Program-made: the position numbers and the translations under genes
The notes under the pieces: generated by a model
Database searches by the model: none
What the model was told of the DNA's origin: nothing
Seen by the model: the letters and a program-made list of their open reading frames with translations, nothing else
Shown here: positions 54,201 through 62,829 of the stretch, one piece after another
Layout: each line of letters begins with the position of its first letter
Position numbering within the stretch: the first letter of the stretch is position 1
From: an uncultured Sphingomonas sp.
GTDB lineage: Bacteria; Pseudomonadota; Alphaproteobacteria; Sphingomonadales; Sphingomonadaceae
Reading direction: 5' to 3'
Assembly (NCBI RefSeq): GCF_936927845.1
Contig: NZ_CAKZHV010000032.1
Span: 1-64,000 of the forward strand
DNA length: 64,000 nt

Positions 54201-54694
54201 ACCAGCAGCAGGCCGAGCGTATGCGCGCCGCCCCAGCTCAGCCCGATCGCGATCGCGAACGCCGAACCGCGCGACCAGAACGCACCCATGACCAGCACCG
54301 ACAAGGCAAAGGGCACGATCAACGACAGCAGCGTGAACCGGCCGAGCCGGCGCAGGCTGTCGAGCCCGCGGTGCGATCCGGCACCCTGCATCCCGATTGC
54401 GACGATCAGCACCTCCGCCATGTTGACGCTCGCGCGAATCGCGATCTGCGTCGCGGTCAGGTCGCTGCTGCTCAGCGCGGCGGCGAGCAACGTCGCGCTG
54501 CACAGGCCGATCAGGCGGAGACGTAGGGTCGGTGTCTGGATCAGCACGCCGACGAGCAGCGCGTTCGGCAACCATACCAGCGCGATCGGCGAATGGTTGC
54601 GCGCATAAGCCAGGCACAGCCACGCGAGCACGCCGAACACGGCGGCGAAGGCGAGGTCGAAGCGGAGCGAGCGCGATAACCGGAGCGTGGTCAT
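51257..54694 (-). CDS. MASE1-like/PAS hybrid sensor histidine kinase
   Basis: A large hybrid kinase of 1145 residues. Residues ~10-290 form about eight membrane spans resembling a MASE1 sensor. Three PAS domains follow (~300-425, ~430-550, ~555-680), then HisKA with His in FLANMSHEIRTPMNG (~705), an ATPase domain (LNLLGNAVKF; EVRDTGIGIEP; YGGSGLGLAIG), and a receiver (VLLAEDHEINQ; LVLMDMQMPEVDG). The last ~70 residues are helical but show no AHxLKG Hpt motif. The Hpt is encoded separately downstream. Confidence 0.92.
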   Translation of the reverse strand: MTTLRLSRSLRFDLAFAAVFGVLAWLCLAYARNHSPIALVWLPNALLVGVLIQTPTLRLRLIGLCSATLLAAALSSSDLTATQIAIRASVNMAEVLIVAIGMQGAGSHRGLDSLRRLGRFTLLSLIVPFALSVLVMGAFWSRGSAFAIAIGLSWGGAHTLGLLLVAPLVSIAYGLSKGTRHECRTSANEAAAFSVVALVLAVLLFSQSSYPLLFLTGPVVMLAALRLGQLGAAVTVVVLALVASVATYHGSGPITLTRGGVHGQMLVLQLFLAANFCMGLPVAVILRRLERVRNDLRTRNDNAQAMLANMQEVLYRVDTDGCWSFLNPAWERLTGTPVADALGTHVRDVIHPADMPILADLQQRHAARTLEGQVGRLRIIRRDGAIRHVDVSARMLPDNERSGYSTVGSLHDVTDRLAFEQALRESEHRFQTLADLAPVGIFRTDADGGLTYANRAWYVLSGLTPAQAAGDGWSDAVHPADRARVFADWQATAASGGNYRGEFRFVHADGTLIWADAMTAVERDLFACPVGHIGVTIDISERTFAAAALADSEAQLRLLASNATDAVFRLALDGTCLYASPSVREVIGAAPEQLLGASMLSRFHPEDDAIVRAAYQDLARGIIDKMVVSYRSEPVDRPGTWRWLEANCGLVRNPASGAAQEIIVSIRDVTARKELELQLAAARDAAEIAGAAKANFLANMSHEIRTPMNGVIGATELLLDGELEPQQRARVQVIADSGRAMMRLLNDILDLSKIDAGQMQIASEAVDLRHALRGCAKLMAPLAEQKGLALTCEVADAIPPRIQGDGLRLRQIVLNLLGNAVKFTAAGAVTLRAEAVTDDAGAWLEIEVRDTGIGIEPARHAAIFDKFMQSDESTARRYGGSGLGLAIGAQLARLMNGSLRMTSVPGAGSSFFLRVPLIAAAGAATVAPLPAALPTRADARDLRVLLAEDHEINQMLASAMLERLGARCVVAADGAAAVAAVAEAEAAGDPFALVLMDMQMPEVDGLEATRRLRSAGHSAAALPIVALTANAYADDIDLCLAAGMQAHLAKPLRLAELQQVLDRWGRAATPDCRTVLEALSTLIRRGAFEEATLIEIAAHLRTLAASGASPLAAAAADVAHAVSGCVGDDLPAVLEQGLTRLNRAA

Positions 54695-54747
54695 GCTGCC
54701 CGGCGTAGGCCCGGCTGGTTAATGCCCGGCTAACGCTCTCTATTCAC

Positions 54748-55383
54748 TCACGCATATGCGTAAGGACCGCCCTCCTCCAGCGCCTTCTGGTAGGCCGGGC
54801 GCGCATGAATCTTCTCCAGCCAGGCAATCGTGTTCGGCCGGCTTTTGTCGAGCCCGGCACGGCTGCGCGCGGCTTCCAGCGGAAAACTCATCATGATGTC
54901 GGCAGCGGTCAACTGGTCGCCGGCGAACCACGGACGATCGGCGAGCGATCGTTCAACGAAGTCGAGGTGGACATCGATCATCGGCTGGATACGCTTGGTC
55001 GCGGGCTTGCCCATCAGCGGGATGCGGCCGAGCACCAGCTTGAGCAGCAGCGGCGGCATCAGCGAGCCTTCGGCATAATGGAGCCAGAACCGGTAGGCGA
55101 GCGCGTCATCGCGCTTCGCGGGCGCGCCGAGCTTGCCGTCCGCTTTGTCGACGAGATATTCGACAATCGCACCAGTCTCCGCGATCACGCGGTCGCCGTC
55201 ATCGGTGTCCTGGATCACCGGCGATTTGCCGAGCGGATGGACGCGGCGCAGCTCGGGAGGAGCGAGCATCGTCTTCTTGTTGCGCTCGTACCGCTTGACC
55301 TCGTGCGGCAGGCCGAGCTCCTCCAGCATCCACAGCACGCGCTGCGAGCGGGAATTCTCCAGATGGTGGACGATGATGGTCAT
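54748..55383 (-). CDS. Glutathione S-transferase family protein
   Basis: A 211-residue cytosolic-type GST. N-terminal thioredoxin-like domain: IIVHHLENSRSQRVLWMLEE with Ser at the active-site position, LGKSPVIQD, and AETGAIVEYLV; C-terminal helical domain: FAGDQLTAADIMMSFPLE. Substrate unknown. ATG 55383 overlaps the stop of the upstream methyltransferase (ATGA). Confidence 0.9.
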   Translation of the reverse strand: MTIIVHHLENSRSQRVLWMLEELGLPHEVKRYERNKKTMLAPPELRRVHPLGKSPVIQDTDDGDRVIAETGAIVEYLVDKADGKLGAPAKRDDALAYRFWLHYAEGSLMPPLLLKLVLGRIPLMGKPATKRIQPMIDVHLDFVERSLADRPWFAGDQLTAADIMMSFPLEAARSRAGLDKSRPNTIAWLEKIHARPAYQKALEEGGPYAYA

Positions 55384-56213
55384 GCGGCTTCCCCTGCGGC
55401 GCGTGCGGTGCATATCCAGGCGGCCGCCGGCATGGCGACGCGCCCGTTCGCTGCATAACGCGCGAGCCGGCTTCCGATCCGCTCCAGCAGCGCGACGCGC
55501 GCGTCGCCGCTCACTGCCCGGATCGCCGCTGCGGCAGGGCCGATGCGGGTGAAGAAGGTGAGCGCGTCGGCGATCGCCGCGTCGTCACGCTCGCCCACGC
55601 CGGCGACATAGTCGAAGTCCACCGGCTCGACTGCGTCGACCCGCCAGCCCGACCGGCTCAACACCGCGCGAACATCGTCCATGTTCGCGTAGCCGAACGG
55701 GCCGGGCACGTAGCCAGCATCGTCATCGAGCGACTGATCGGTCGCCGCGGCAAGTTCGCGCATCCACGCGTTCGCGCGCCGTGCGCGGAAGCAGGAAAAC
55801 ACCAGCGGCGCCCCCGGCCGCATCGCGCGGCGAAGCTGGGTGAAGGCGGTATGCGGATCGGCGAAGAACATGACGCCGTGGCGCGAAAAGGTGAGGTCGA
55901 AGGCCTCGGGCGCGACGTGCTCCAGCGCGTCGCCGGCGACGAAGCGAAGGTCGGGGAAATGGTGACGCTCCCGCGCGATCGCGGACGAAAGATCGACGGC
56001 GGTGATTGTGGCACCGACCCGCTCGGCCGCGACGTGTGCGGCGGTGGTGCCGACGCCGCAGCCCAGATCGAGGAAATGGCCGGCGCGTGGCGCAACGTCC
56101 AGAATCGCGCGGCGCAGCAACGGTTCGAGATCGGCGAAGCTACGCTCGGTGCGCCGCCACTCCCGCGCCCACACGTCGCCGACCTTGCCGGTCCAGTCGC
56201 TTGCCGCCGTCAT
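55380..56213 (-). CDS. SAM-dependent methyltransferase
   Basis: A class I methyltransferase of 277 residues. SAM motif I is FLDLGCGVGTTAAHVA; the acidic loop is ITAVDLSSAI; post-motif LTFSRHGVMFFADP. C-terminal half is typical of small-molecule methyltransferases. The substrate is not recognisable. Coupled to the GST gene by a 4-base overlap. Confidence 0.88.
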   Translation of the reverse strand: MTAASDWTGKVGDVWAREWRRTERSFADLEPLLRRAILDVAPRAGHFLDLGCGVGTTAAHVAAERVGATITAVDLSSAIARERHHFPDLRFVAGDALEHVAPEAFDLTFSRHGVMFFADPHTAFTQLRRAMRPGAPLVFSCFRARRANAWMRELAAATDQSLDDDAGYVPGPFGYANMDDVRAVLSRSGWRVDAVEPVDFDYVAGVGERDDAAIADALTFFTRIGPAAAAIRAVSGDARVALLERIGSRLARYAANGRVAMPAAAWICTARAAGEAA

Positions 56214-56565
56214 CAGCGTGGCTCGGCTGTGTTACAACCGAAGGTCGGACCGACGCGCTGATGGAGGCGCGCTCGACACGATTGCGCCCGCTTGGCAGCG
56301 TCGAGCTTCAGCACCACAGGACGTGCATGTGCGGCTCGGCGTTCGGTTGATAAGCTCGTCACATACCCCTCCTCGGACCTGACAGGATGGCATGCAGCGC
56401 GAGGTGCGCAAATAACGAAATTTCCTGCCGCTACGCACAGGGCAGTTCATACAAGACAGCTTCGGCCAACCGCGCTTCTGAAGCTTTGCGCCGGACGCCA
56501 ACTTCGAAATGCGGGGCCGACGTAAAGCCGCTACGCCTCGTTTTCCCGCAGTCGCCAAACGAACA
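56214..56565. other. Intergenic region without a recognisable gene
   Basis: About 350 bases between the methyltransferase and the recA terminator. The sequence is slightly AT-richer. A 108-codon minus-strand frame covers most of it but has no recognisable family, no good start and a Cys/Arg-heavy composition unlike the neighbours. I see no tRNA or repeat. Confidence 0.6.
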
Positions 56566-56589
56566 CGGCCCGCCGTTGCCGGCGGGCCG
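56566..56589 (-). terminator. Hairpin terminator of recA
   Basis: A perfect 10-base stem CGGCCCGCCG / CGGCGGGCCG with a 4-base loop lies about 30 bases after the recA stop; the minus-strand trailer is TGTTCGTTTG, a weak T tract. Confidence 0.75.
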
Positions 56590-56620
56590 CGCTGCGCATC
56601 GTGAAGGACCGATGCCCCGA

Positions 56621-57694
56621 TCAGATGTCGTCGTCTTCGGACGGACCCGCCATCATCTCCTCCGCAACCGCGTCGGTGCGCGCGCGGATCGCCTTTTCGA
56701 GCCGGTCGGCCATTTCCTTGTTCTCGCGCAGGAAGTTCTTGGCGTTCTCACGCCCCTGCCCGATCCGCACGCTGTCGTAGGAGAACCACGCGCCCGATTT
56801 CTCGACCAGCCCGGCCTTGACGCCGAGGTCGAGGATCTCGCCGATCTTGGAGATGCCCTCGCCATACATGATGTCGAACTCGACCTGCTTGAACGGCGGC
56901 GCGACCTTGTTCTTCACCACCTTCACGCGGGTGGCGTTGCCGGTCACCTCGTCACGGTCCTTGATCGCGCCGGTACGGCGGATGTCGAGGCGCACCGAGG
57001 CGTAGAACTTGAGCGCGTTGCCGCCCGTCGTCGTCTCCGGGTTGCCGTACATCACGCCGATCTTCATGCGCAGCTGGTTGATGAAGATCACCATGCAGCG
57101 CGAACGGCTGATCGAACCGGTCAGCTTGCGCAAGCTCTGCGACATCAGACGCGCCTGGAGGCCGACATGGCTGTCGCCCATCTCGCCCTCGATCTCCGCG
57201 CGCGGAACGAGTGCTGCGACCGAATCGACCACCAGCACGTCGATCGCGTTCGAGCGCACCAGCGTATCGGTGATCTCCAGGGCCTGCTCGCCGGTGTCGG
57301 GCTGCGACACGATCAGTTCGTCAATGTTGACGCCCAGCTTCTTGGCGTAAACGGGGTCGAGCGCGTGTTCCGCGTCGACGAAGGCGGCAGTGCCGCCGTT
57401 CTTCTGCGCTTCGGCGATGACGTGGAGCGCGAGCGTCGTCTTGCCCGAGCTTTCGGGGCCGTACACCTCGATCACGCGCCCGCGCGGCAGGCCGCCGACA
57501 CCGAGCGCGATGTCGAGCCCTAGCGAGCCGGTCGAGATAGCCTCGACCTGCATCGCTTCCTTTTGCCCGAGCTTCATCGCCGAGCCCTTGCCGAATGCGC
57601 GGTCGATCTGCGCGAGGGCGGCGTCGAGCGCCTTTTGACGGTCGTTAGTCGCGGTTGCCATGCCGGTATCGATCACCTGAAGTTTGGCGGCCAT
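56621..57694 (-). CDS. recA: Recombinase RecA
   Basis: RecA carries out homologous strand exchange and triggers LexA self-cleavage. The 357-residue protein has Walker A GPESSGKTTLALH, Walker B VLVVDSVAAL, and the signature INQLRMKIGVMYGNPETTTG with the acidic C-terminus GPSEDDDI. ATG 57694 has AGGGATC in front. A LexA box lies 77 bases upstream of the start, so it is expected to be SOS-induced. Confidence 0.98.
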   Translation of the reverse strand: MAAKLQVIDTGMATATNDRQKALDAALAQIDRAFGKGSAMKLGQKEAMQVEAISTGSLGLDIALGVGGLPRGRVIEVYGPESSGKTTLALHVIAEAQKNGGTAAFVDAEHALDPVYAKKLGVNIDELIVSQPDTGEQALEITDTLVRSNAIDVLVVDSVAALVPRAEIEGEMGDSHVGLQARLMSQSLRKLTGSISRSRCMVIFINQLRMKIGVMYGNPETTTGGNALKFYASVRLDIRRTGAIKDRDEVTGNATRVKVVKNKVAPPFKQVEFDIMYGEGISKIGEILDLGVKAGLVEKSGAWFSYDSVRIGQGRENAKNFLRENKEMADRLEKAIRARTDAVAEEMMAGPSEDDDI

Positions 57695-57770
57695 TGCCGA
57701 TCCCTTTCGCTAGAGCACCCGCGCGTGACGTTCAACGCGTTCCTGCTCGTGTACACACTATGTTCCGTTA

Positions 57771-57785
57771 GAACAAGTGGGGAAC
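57771..57785 (-). promoter_or_regulatory. LexA (SOS) box upstream of recA
   Basis: The plus strand reads GAAC-AAGTGGG-GAAC, i.e. GTTC-N7-GTTC on the recA strand, exactly the alphaproteobacterial LexA operator. A second half site forms TGTTC-N5-GAACA (57761-57775) with it. Confidence 0.88.
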
Positions 57786-57797
57786 ATGGCTGTCAAA

Positions 57798-58502
57798 TCA
57801 AGGTCGACGATAGCGCGACACGCCTTGGGCGAAGCACGGCGCGGCGAATGAATCCTCGAACGCGCGGTCGTGTGCGGGGTCCGCAGGGTCGCGCAGGATG
57901 CGCTTGAGCAAGCGGAGCGCGTCGGGGTCGTTGGCGGCGATCGTCGCGGCGATGGCTTGCGGATCGGCGATCACGTCGGCGAGCCCGATGCGCCGCGCTT
58001 CGTCCGCATCGATCGGCGCGGCGGTGAACAGCAGCCGGGCGGCCTGCCCACGACCGACCCGCGCGACGAGCCGCGCCACGTCAGGCCCGGGATAACCGAT
58101 CCCGAGCCGCGCCGGCGGGATCGCGAACCGCGCCTGCGGTGCCGCGACGATCATGTCGCAGGCGAGCGCGAGCGCGACGGCAGCACCGTGACAGCCGCCC
58201 TCGACCGCGGCGACGACGGGCATCGGTAGCGCGGCAACTGCCTCGATCCCGTCGCGCATCGCCCGGCGAAACTCCCCGCGCGCGGGCACGTCGTCGCTGA
58301 GCCGTGCCAGGTCGGAGAGGTCGGCGCCGGCGGAGAAGATGCCGGGCACGTCGGACGCGAGCACGACCACGACCGTGTCGTCGGGCACCTGCGCCACCAC
58401 GCCGGCTAGGTCGCGCCACGCGCGCGTCGCCAGCGCGTTTCGGGTCGCCGCACGGTCAAGCGCGATGCGCGCGACCCCGGCCTCGATCGACAAACGGATC
58501 AT
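57798..58502 (-). CDS. Enoyl-CoA hydratase/isomerase family (crotonase-fold) protein, non-canonical
   Basis: A 234-residue crotonase-fold protein. The CoA-binding/oxyanion region FSAGADLSDL and GGCHGAAVALALACDMIVAAP are recognisable. By alignment to rat enoyl-CoA hydratase, the positions of the two catalytic glutamates (E144, E164) are Ala and Pro here (VALALACD; FAIPPARLGI). It is therefore probably not a classical hydratase. ATG 58502 overlaps the ispE stop, giving coexpression with isoprenoid synthesis. Confidence 0.82.
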   Translation of the reverse strand: MIRLSIEAGVARIALDRAATRNALATRAWRDLAGVVAQVPDDTVVVVLASDVPGIFSAGADLSDLARLSDDVPARGEFRRAMRDGIEAVAALPMPVVAAVEGGCHGAAVALALACDMIVAAPQARFAIPPARLGIGYPGPDVARLVARVGRGQAARLLFTAAPIDADEARRIGLADVIADPQAIAATIAANDPDALRLLKRILRDPADPAHDRAFEDSFAAPCFAQGVSRYRRP

Positions 58503-59359
58503 GCGATCACGGTGGAGAGCTGCCACCATTCGGGGTGCCGAGCCGCCATGTCGCGCGCCGCGGCGTCGCGGTCGCCAATCGTGTCGAACAATGCGAAACA
58601 GGTCGCGCCCGATCCGGACATCCGCGCGAATCGCACGCCGGCCTGACGCTTGAGGAGCGCGATCACCTCGGCGATGACGGGCGCGACCGCTTCGGCGGCG
58701 GGTTGCAGGTCGTTGCGGCCGGCGATCGCGCGGTCGAGCGCGCTGCCACCCCCGGCAATGCCGCCGCGGTCCACACCGTCCCACGCCGCGAACACTCGCC
58801 CGGTCGGCACGGCGACGCCAGGATTGACGAGCAGCGCAGGCACGTCGCCCAGCTCCGCGATCGGCTCCAGCGCATCGCCCTTGCCGGTGCCGAGGCTGGC
58901 ACGACCGAGCAGGCACGCGGGCACGTCGGCACCCAGACCGGCGGCGATCGCGAACAAGCGCGCGTCGTCGGGGGCAACGCCGTGCAGCCGCGCGAGCGCG
59001 CGCAGCGTCGCCGCCGCATCGGCCGACCCGCCGCCGATCCCCGACGCGACCGGCAGATGCTTGTCGAGCATGATCGCATGCGACGTCGCAACGCCGAACG
59101 CCGCGGCAAAGGCGCGCTCGGCGCGGATCACCAGATTGTCGTCACAGGGTTCGAACCCGCGCGCGAACGGCCCGGTGATCTGAAACGCGGCGGGTCCGGT
59201 GGACACCGTCACGCGGTCGCCGTCGGCGGCGAACACGAACAGCGTTTCCAGGTCGTGATAGCCATCGGCGCGACGTCGCCGAACGTGGAGCGCGAGGTTG
59301 AGCTTGGCCGGCGCGGCCTCGGCGATCGCCGCATCTGCCCGTAGCACCTGCTCTGACAC
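58499..59359 (-). CDS. ispE: 4-Diphosphocytidyl-2-C-methyl-D-erythritol kinase
   Basis: IspE is the kinase of the MEP isoprenoid pathway. The 286-residue GHMP kinase has APAKLNLALHVRRRRADGYH, the ATP loop LPVASGIGGGSADAAA and FARMSGSGATCFALF. Start GTG 59359 is chosen because AAGGAG lies a normal distance upstream; a GTG two codons earlier (59365) is also open but too close. It follows the TPR gene by nine bases. Confidence 0.94.
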   Translation of the reverse strand: MSEQVLRADAAIAEAAPAKLNLALHVRRRRADGYHDLETLFVFAADGDRVTVSTGPAAFQITGPFARGFEPCDDNLVIRAERAFAAAFGVATSHAIMLDKHLPVASGIGGGSADAAATLRALARLHGVAPDDARLFAIAAGLGADVPACLLGRASLGTGKGDALEPIAELGDVPALLVNPGVAVPTGRVFAAWDGVDRGGIAGGGSALDRAIAGRNDLQPAAEAVAPVIAEVIALLKRQAGVRFARMSGSGATCFALFDTIGDRDAAARDMAARHPEWWQLSTVIA

Positions 59360-59368
59360 CGACACTCC

Positions 59369-61063
59369 TTACATTCCGTTGGCGATCTTTCCCGACAGGC
59401 GCGCGGCGACCTCGGGCGTCTCGGCCGTAGCGCGCGCCGCGGTCCAGGCATAGCGTGCCTCGTACCGGCGGCCGGCGGTCCAATAAACGTCGCCCAGATG
59501 CTCGCCGATCTCGGCATTGGTCGGATCGGCCGCGGCGGCGCGCTCGATCAGCGCCAGCGCCCGCGCCTGCTCGCCAGCGCGGAACAGCGACCAGCCAAGC
59601 GAGTCGGCGATCGCGGCATCGTCCGGCCGCAGCCGGTTGGCGCGCTCCAGCATCGCGCGTGCGTCGGCCAACCGCTCGCCGTGTTCGGTCAGCGCATAGC
59701 CGAGATAGTTGAGCACCAGCGGCTGATCGGGCGCGCGCGCATAAGCCTGTTCGAGCGCCACGCGCGCCGCGGGCCAATCCCCTGCCCGGTCGAGCGCGGC
59801 ACCATATTGCAGCCAGTCGGACCAGTCCGCCCCCGCACGTTCGGCAAGACGACGGTAGATCGGCACCGCTTCACGCGGACGATCGAGCCGCAGGTACAGG
59901 TCGGCGAGCTGCTGCTGCGCACCCGGCGCGGCATCACGCGCGGCGGCGAGGGGCTTCGCCAGACGGAGCGCCTCCTCGCTCCGCCCGGCCTCGGCCAGGA
60001 TCTGTACGCGTCCGGCGGACGCCGGTTCGGCGTAGATGCCGCGGCGATCGACCTGGTCGAGCACCGCGAGCGCGCGATCGGTTGCGCCCTCCTTGAACAA
60101 GGCACCCGCGAGCAGCAGCCGGGCGCGGTCGTTACTGAAATCGGCGCGCAACGCCGCCTGCACCAGCGTGTAGCCGATCCCGCTGGGCTTCCCCGCGGCA
60201 AGGTCGGACGCGACCCGCGTCAGCAGCCACGACAGTCCGAACGCGAGCCCAGGCGTGACCCGCGCGCGAGGCCGCTCGCGCAGCGCAACGATCGGCGGCG
60301 CATCCCCGACGAGCAGCGCGCGCGCCGATGCTTTCTGCCCCCGCGCGATCAGCAGCCGCGCAGCCGCGATCCGCGTATCGTTGCTCGATTGGTCGTTGCC
60401 GAGCAGCGGGCGAAGCGCGGCCAGTCCGTCCTGCGTTCGCCCTTGCACGAGCAGGATCAGCGCGCGCGTTTCCTGCGCGAGACGACGGGCGACGGTATCC
60501 GCAGGCTGCGCGGCGAGCGCCGCCAAGGGGTCATCCCCGCCATCGAGCGCGGCCCAGGCCCTGAGCGGCGCGGATAGGATCTTGAGCGGGGTGGCATCGA
60601 GCGCCGCGAGCGCACGCGCGATCGCCGCACGATCGTTCGCGCGCGCCGCAGCAGCGAGGGCCAGCAGCGGCGCGTCGCTCGGCAGCACGTCACGTGCGGC
60701 GAGTATCGCCGCCGCATGATCGGCGAGCGGGTAATCGCCCGCGCGCACCGCCTCGCGATAGGCGCGGATGGCGACGATCGGGTCAGCCGCCGTACCGCGA
60801 AGCGCGGCGTCGTAATCGCCTGCGGCCAGTACCACTCGGCCGTCCGCATCGGCGGCGCGCGCGCGCAGATAGGCAGCGACGGCGTCGTCGCTCGGTTGAG
60901 TAGCCGATTGTTCGACTTCGCTCGTGTCGGCGACATTGGCCTGCGCGGCGAGCGGCGCGGCCAGCAATGAAGCGGTGATAATCGTCAGGCCCGCCGCCGC
61001 GCGGTGGCGGCGGCGACGGGAAGGTCGAATGAAGTCACATGTTCGGGTAATTGGGTCCACCAC
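59369..61063 (-). CDS. Exported tetratricopeptide repeat protein
   Basis: A 564-residue protein with an N-terminal signal (AGLTIITASLLAAPLAAQA) after a basic stretch, followed by degenerate then clear TPR units in the C-terminal half (e.g. AGDWPAARVALEQAYARAPD, LADARAMLERANRLRPDD). Probably a periplasmic scaffold. It starts at GTG 61063 or 61060, overlapping the ETF-QO gene by about 29 bases. Confidence 0.85.
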   Translation of the reverse strand: MVDPITRTCDFIRPSRRRRHRAAAGLTIITASLLAAPLAAQANVADTSEVEQSATQPSDDAVAAYLRARAADADGRVVLAAGDYDAALRGTAADPIVAIRAYREAVRAGDYPLADHAAAILAARDVLPSDAPLLALAAAARANDRAAIARALAALDATPLKILSAPLRAWAALDGGDDPLAALAAQPADTVARRLAQETRALILLVQGRTQDGLAALRPLLGNDQSSNDTRIAAARLLIARGQKASARALLVGDAPPIVALRERPRARVTPGLAFGLSWLLTRVASDLAAGKPSGIGYTLVQAALRADFSNDRARLLLAGALFKEGATDRALAVLDQVDRRGIYAEPASAGRVQILAEAGRSEEALRLAKPLAAARDAAPGAQQQLADLYLRLDRPREAVPIYRRLAERAGADWSDWLQYGAALDRAGDWPAARVALEQAYARAPDQPLVLNYLGYALTEHGERLADARAMLERANRLRPDDAAIADSLGWSLFRAGEQARALALIERAAAADPTNAEIGEHLGDVYWTAGRRYEARYAWTAARATAETPEVAARLSGKIANGM

Positions 61064-62696
61064 CGCCTTCGGGCACGACCCAGTTGATGTTCTGCGTCGG
61101 GTCCTTGATGTCGCACGTCTTGCAATGGACGCAATTCTGCGCGTTGATCACCAGCCGGGGATCATGCGTATCTTCGCCCACGATCTCGTAAACGCCCGCC
61201 GGGCAATAACGCTGTGCGGGTTCGTCGTAGAGCGGCAGATTGTGTTCGACCGGCACCGACGCGTCCTTGAGCGTCAGGTGAACGGGCTGATCCTCCTCGT
61301 GGTTGGTGTTCGACAGGAACACCGAGGACAATTTGTCGAAGGTCAGCACGCCGTCGGGTTTGGGATAGTCGACCTTCTTGACCATGTCCTTGCGCCACAG
61401 CGTCTCATGGTCGGGATGGTGGTGCATGGTGAACGGCATCTTGAGCCCGAGATACTCCGACCACATCGTGATGCCGGCCAGCCCCGAGCCCATGAGGTCG
61501 CCGAACTTCTTGACCAGCGGCACGACGTTGCGGACGATCGACAGCTCTTGTCTGACCCAGCTCGTCTCGAAGGCTTGCGGGTATGCGGTCAGCTCGTCGC
61601 CCTGCCGCTGCGACAGGATCGCGTCGACCGCGGCCTCTGCCGCCATCGTCCCCGACTTCATCGCGGTGTGCGTGCCCTTGATCCGCGGCACGTTCAGGAA
61701 GCCTGCACTGTCGCCGATCAGCGCGCCGCCGGGGAAGACGAGCTTGGGGATCGATTGCAGCCCGCCGTCGGAGATCGCGCGCGCGCCATAGCTGACGCGC
61801 TTGCCGCCCTTGAGCAGTGCGGCGATCTCCGGATGGGTCTTCCACTTCTGCATCTCCTGGAACGGAGAGACGTAGGGGTTGGTGTAGTTGAGCCACGTGA
61901 CGAAGCCGATCGAGACCTGCCCGTTGGCCTGGTGATAGATCCAGCCGCCGCCGTTCGAGCCGTCGGTTTCGCTCAGCGGCCAGCCCTGCGTGTGGATCAC
62001 CTTGCCCGGCGTGTGGAGTTCGGGATCGATGTCCCACAATTCCTTGATGCCCAGACCATAGACCTGCGGGTCGCAGTTGGCGCGCAGGTCGAAGATGCGC
62101 ATCAGCTCCTTCGACAGATGTCCGCGGCACCCTTCCGAGAAGAAGGTGTATTTGGCGTGCAGCTCGAGCCCAGGCTGATAATCGCCCTTGTGCGTGCCGT
62201 CGCGCGCGACGCCCATGTCGCCGGTCGCGACGCCCTTGACGCTGCCGTCTTCGTTGAACAGCACCTCGGCAGCGGCGAAGCCGGGGAAGATTTCGACGCC
62301 GAGTTCTTCCGCTTTGCCCGCCATCCAGCGGCACATATTGGCGAGGCTGCCGGTGTAGGTGCCCTTGTTGTGGAGGAACGGCGGCGTCCACAGGTGCGGC
62401 AGGTTGACCTTCTTGTTCTTGGTCAGCACCCAGTGGATGTTCTCAGTGACCGGCACCTCGGCGAGCGGGCAGCCGTCGTCGCGCCAATCGGGCAGGAACT
62501 CGTCGAGCGTGCGCGGATCGATGACCGCACCCGACAGGATATGCGCGCCGACCTCCGAGCCTTTCTCGAGCACGCAGACCGAGATGTCGGCTTCCTTTTC
62601 GGCGGCGAGTTGTTTGATGCGGATCGCCGCCGACAGGCCGGCCGGGCCGGCGCCGACGATCACCACGTCGTACGGCATGGACTCGCGATCGCTCAC
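61035..62696 (-). CDS. Electron transfer flavoprotein-ubiquinone oxidoreductase
   Basis: Passes electrons from ETF to ubiquinone at the membrane. The 553 residues contain the FAD motif VVIVGAGPAGLSAAIRI, the membrane-associated region, and the C-terminal 4Fe-4S ligands CPAGVYE and NCVHCKTCDIKDPTQNINW. The GTG at 62696 has GGAGAGAG upstream. ETF alpha and beta subunit genes are not in this window. Confidence 0.96.
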   Translation of the reverse strand: MSDRESMPYDVVIVGAGPAGLSAAIRIKQLAAEKEADISVCVLEKGSEVGAHILSGAVIDPRTLDEFLPDWRDDGCPLAEVPVTENIHWVLTKNKKVNLPHLWTPPFLHNKGTYTGSLANMCRWMAGKAEELGVEIFPGFAAAEVLFNEDGSVKGVATGDMGVARDGTHKGDYQPGLELHAKYTFFSEGCRGHLSKELMRIFDLRANCDPQVYGLGIKELWDIDPELHTPGKVIHTQGWPLSETDGSNGGGWIYHQANGQVSIGFVTWLNYTNPYVSPFQEMQKWKTHPEIAALLKGGKRVSYGARAISDGGLQSIPKLVFPGGALIGDSAGFLNVPRIKGTHTAMKSGTMAAEAAVDAILSQRQGDELTAYPQAFETSWVRQELSIVRNVVPLVKKFGDLMGSGLAGITMWSEYLGLKMPFTMHHHPDHETLWRKDMVKKVDYPKPDGVLTFDKLSSVFLSNTNHEEDQPVHLTLKDASVPVEHNLPLYDEPAQRYCPAGVYEIVGEDTHDPRLVINAQNCVHCKTCDIKDPTQNINWVVPEGGGGPNYPNM

Positions 62697-62829
62697 TTCA
62701 CTCTCTCCTTGTGGCGCGGACGTCCGCTCCTAAATTCACCCGGGTCGTCGTACCCAGGCAACATCCTGACCGTGCTGCGGTGCCAGCAACTTGACCTTCG
62801 CGTCAACCATCCATCCTATGCGGGCACAG

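Noticed and set aside
52088..54526. 812-codon frame antisense to the hybrid kinase
   Set aside because: Arises from third-position GC in the opposite strand; no domain or ribosome binding site.
56232..56558. 108-codon minus-strand frame before recA
   Set aside because: No family, poor start, and unusual Cys/Arg composition; treated as non-coding.
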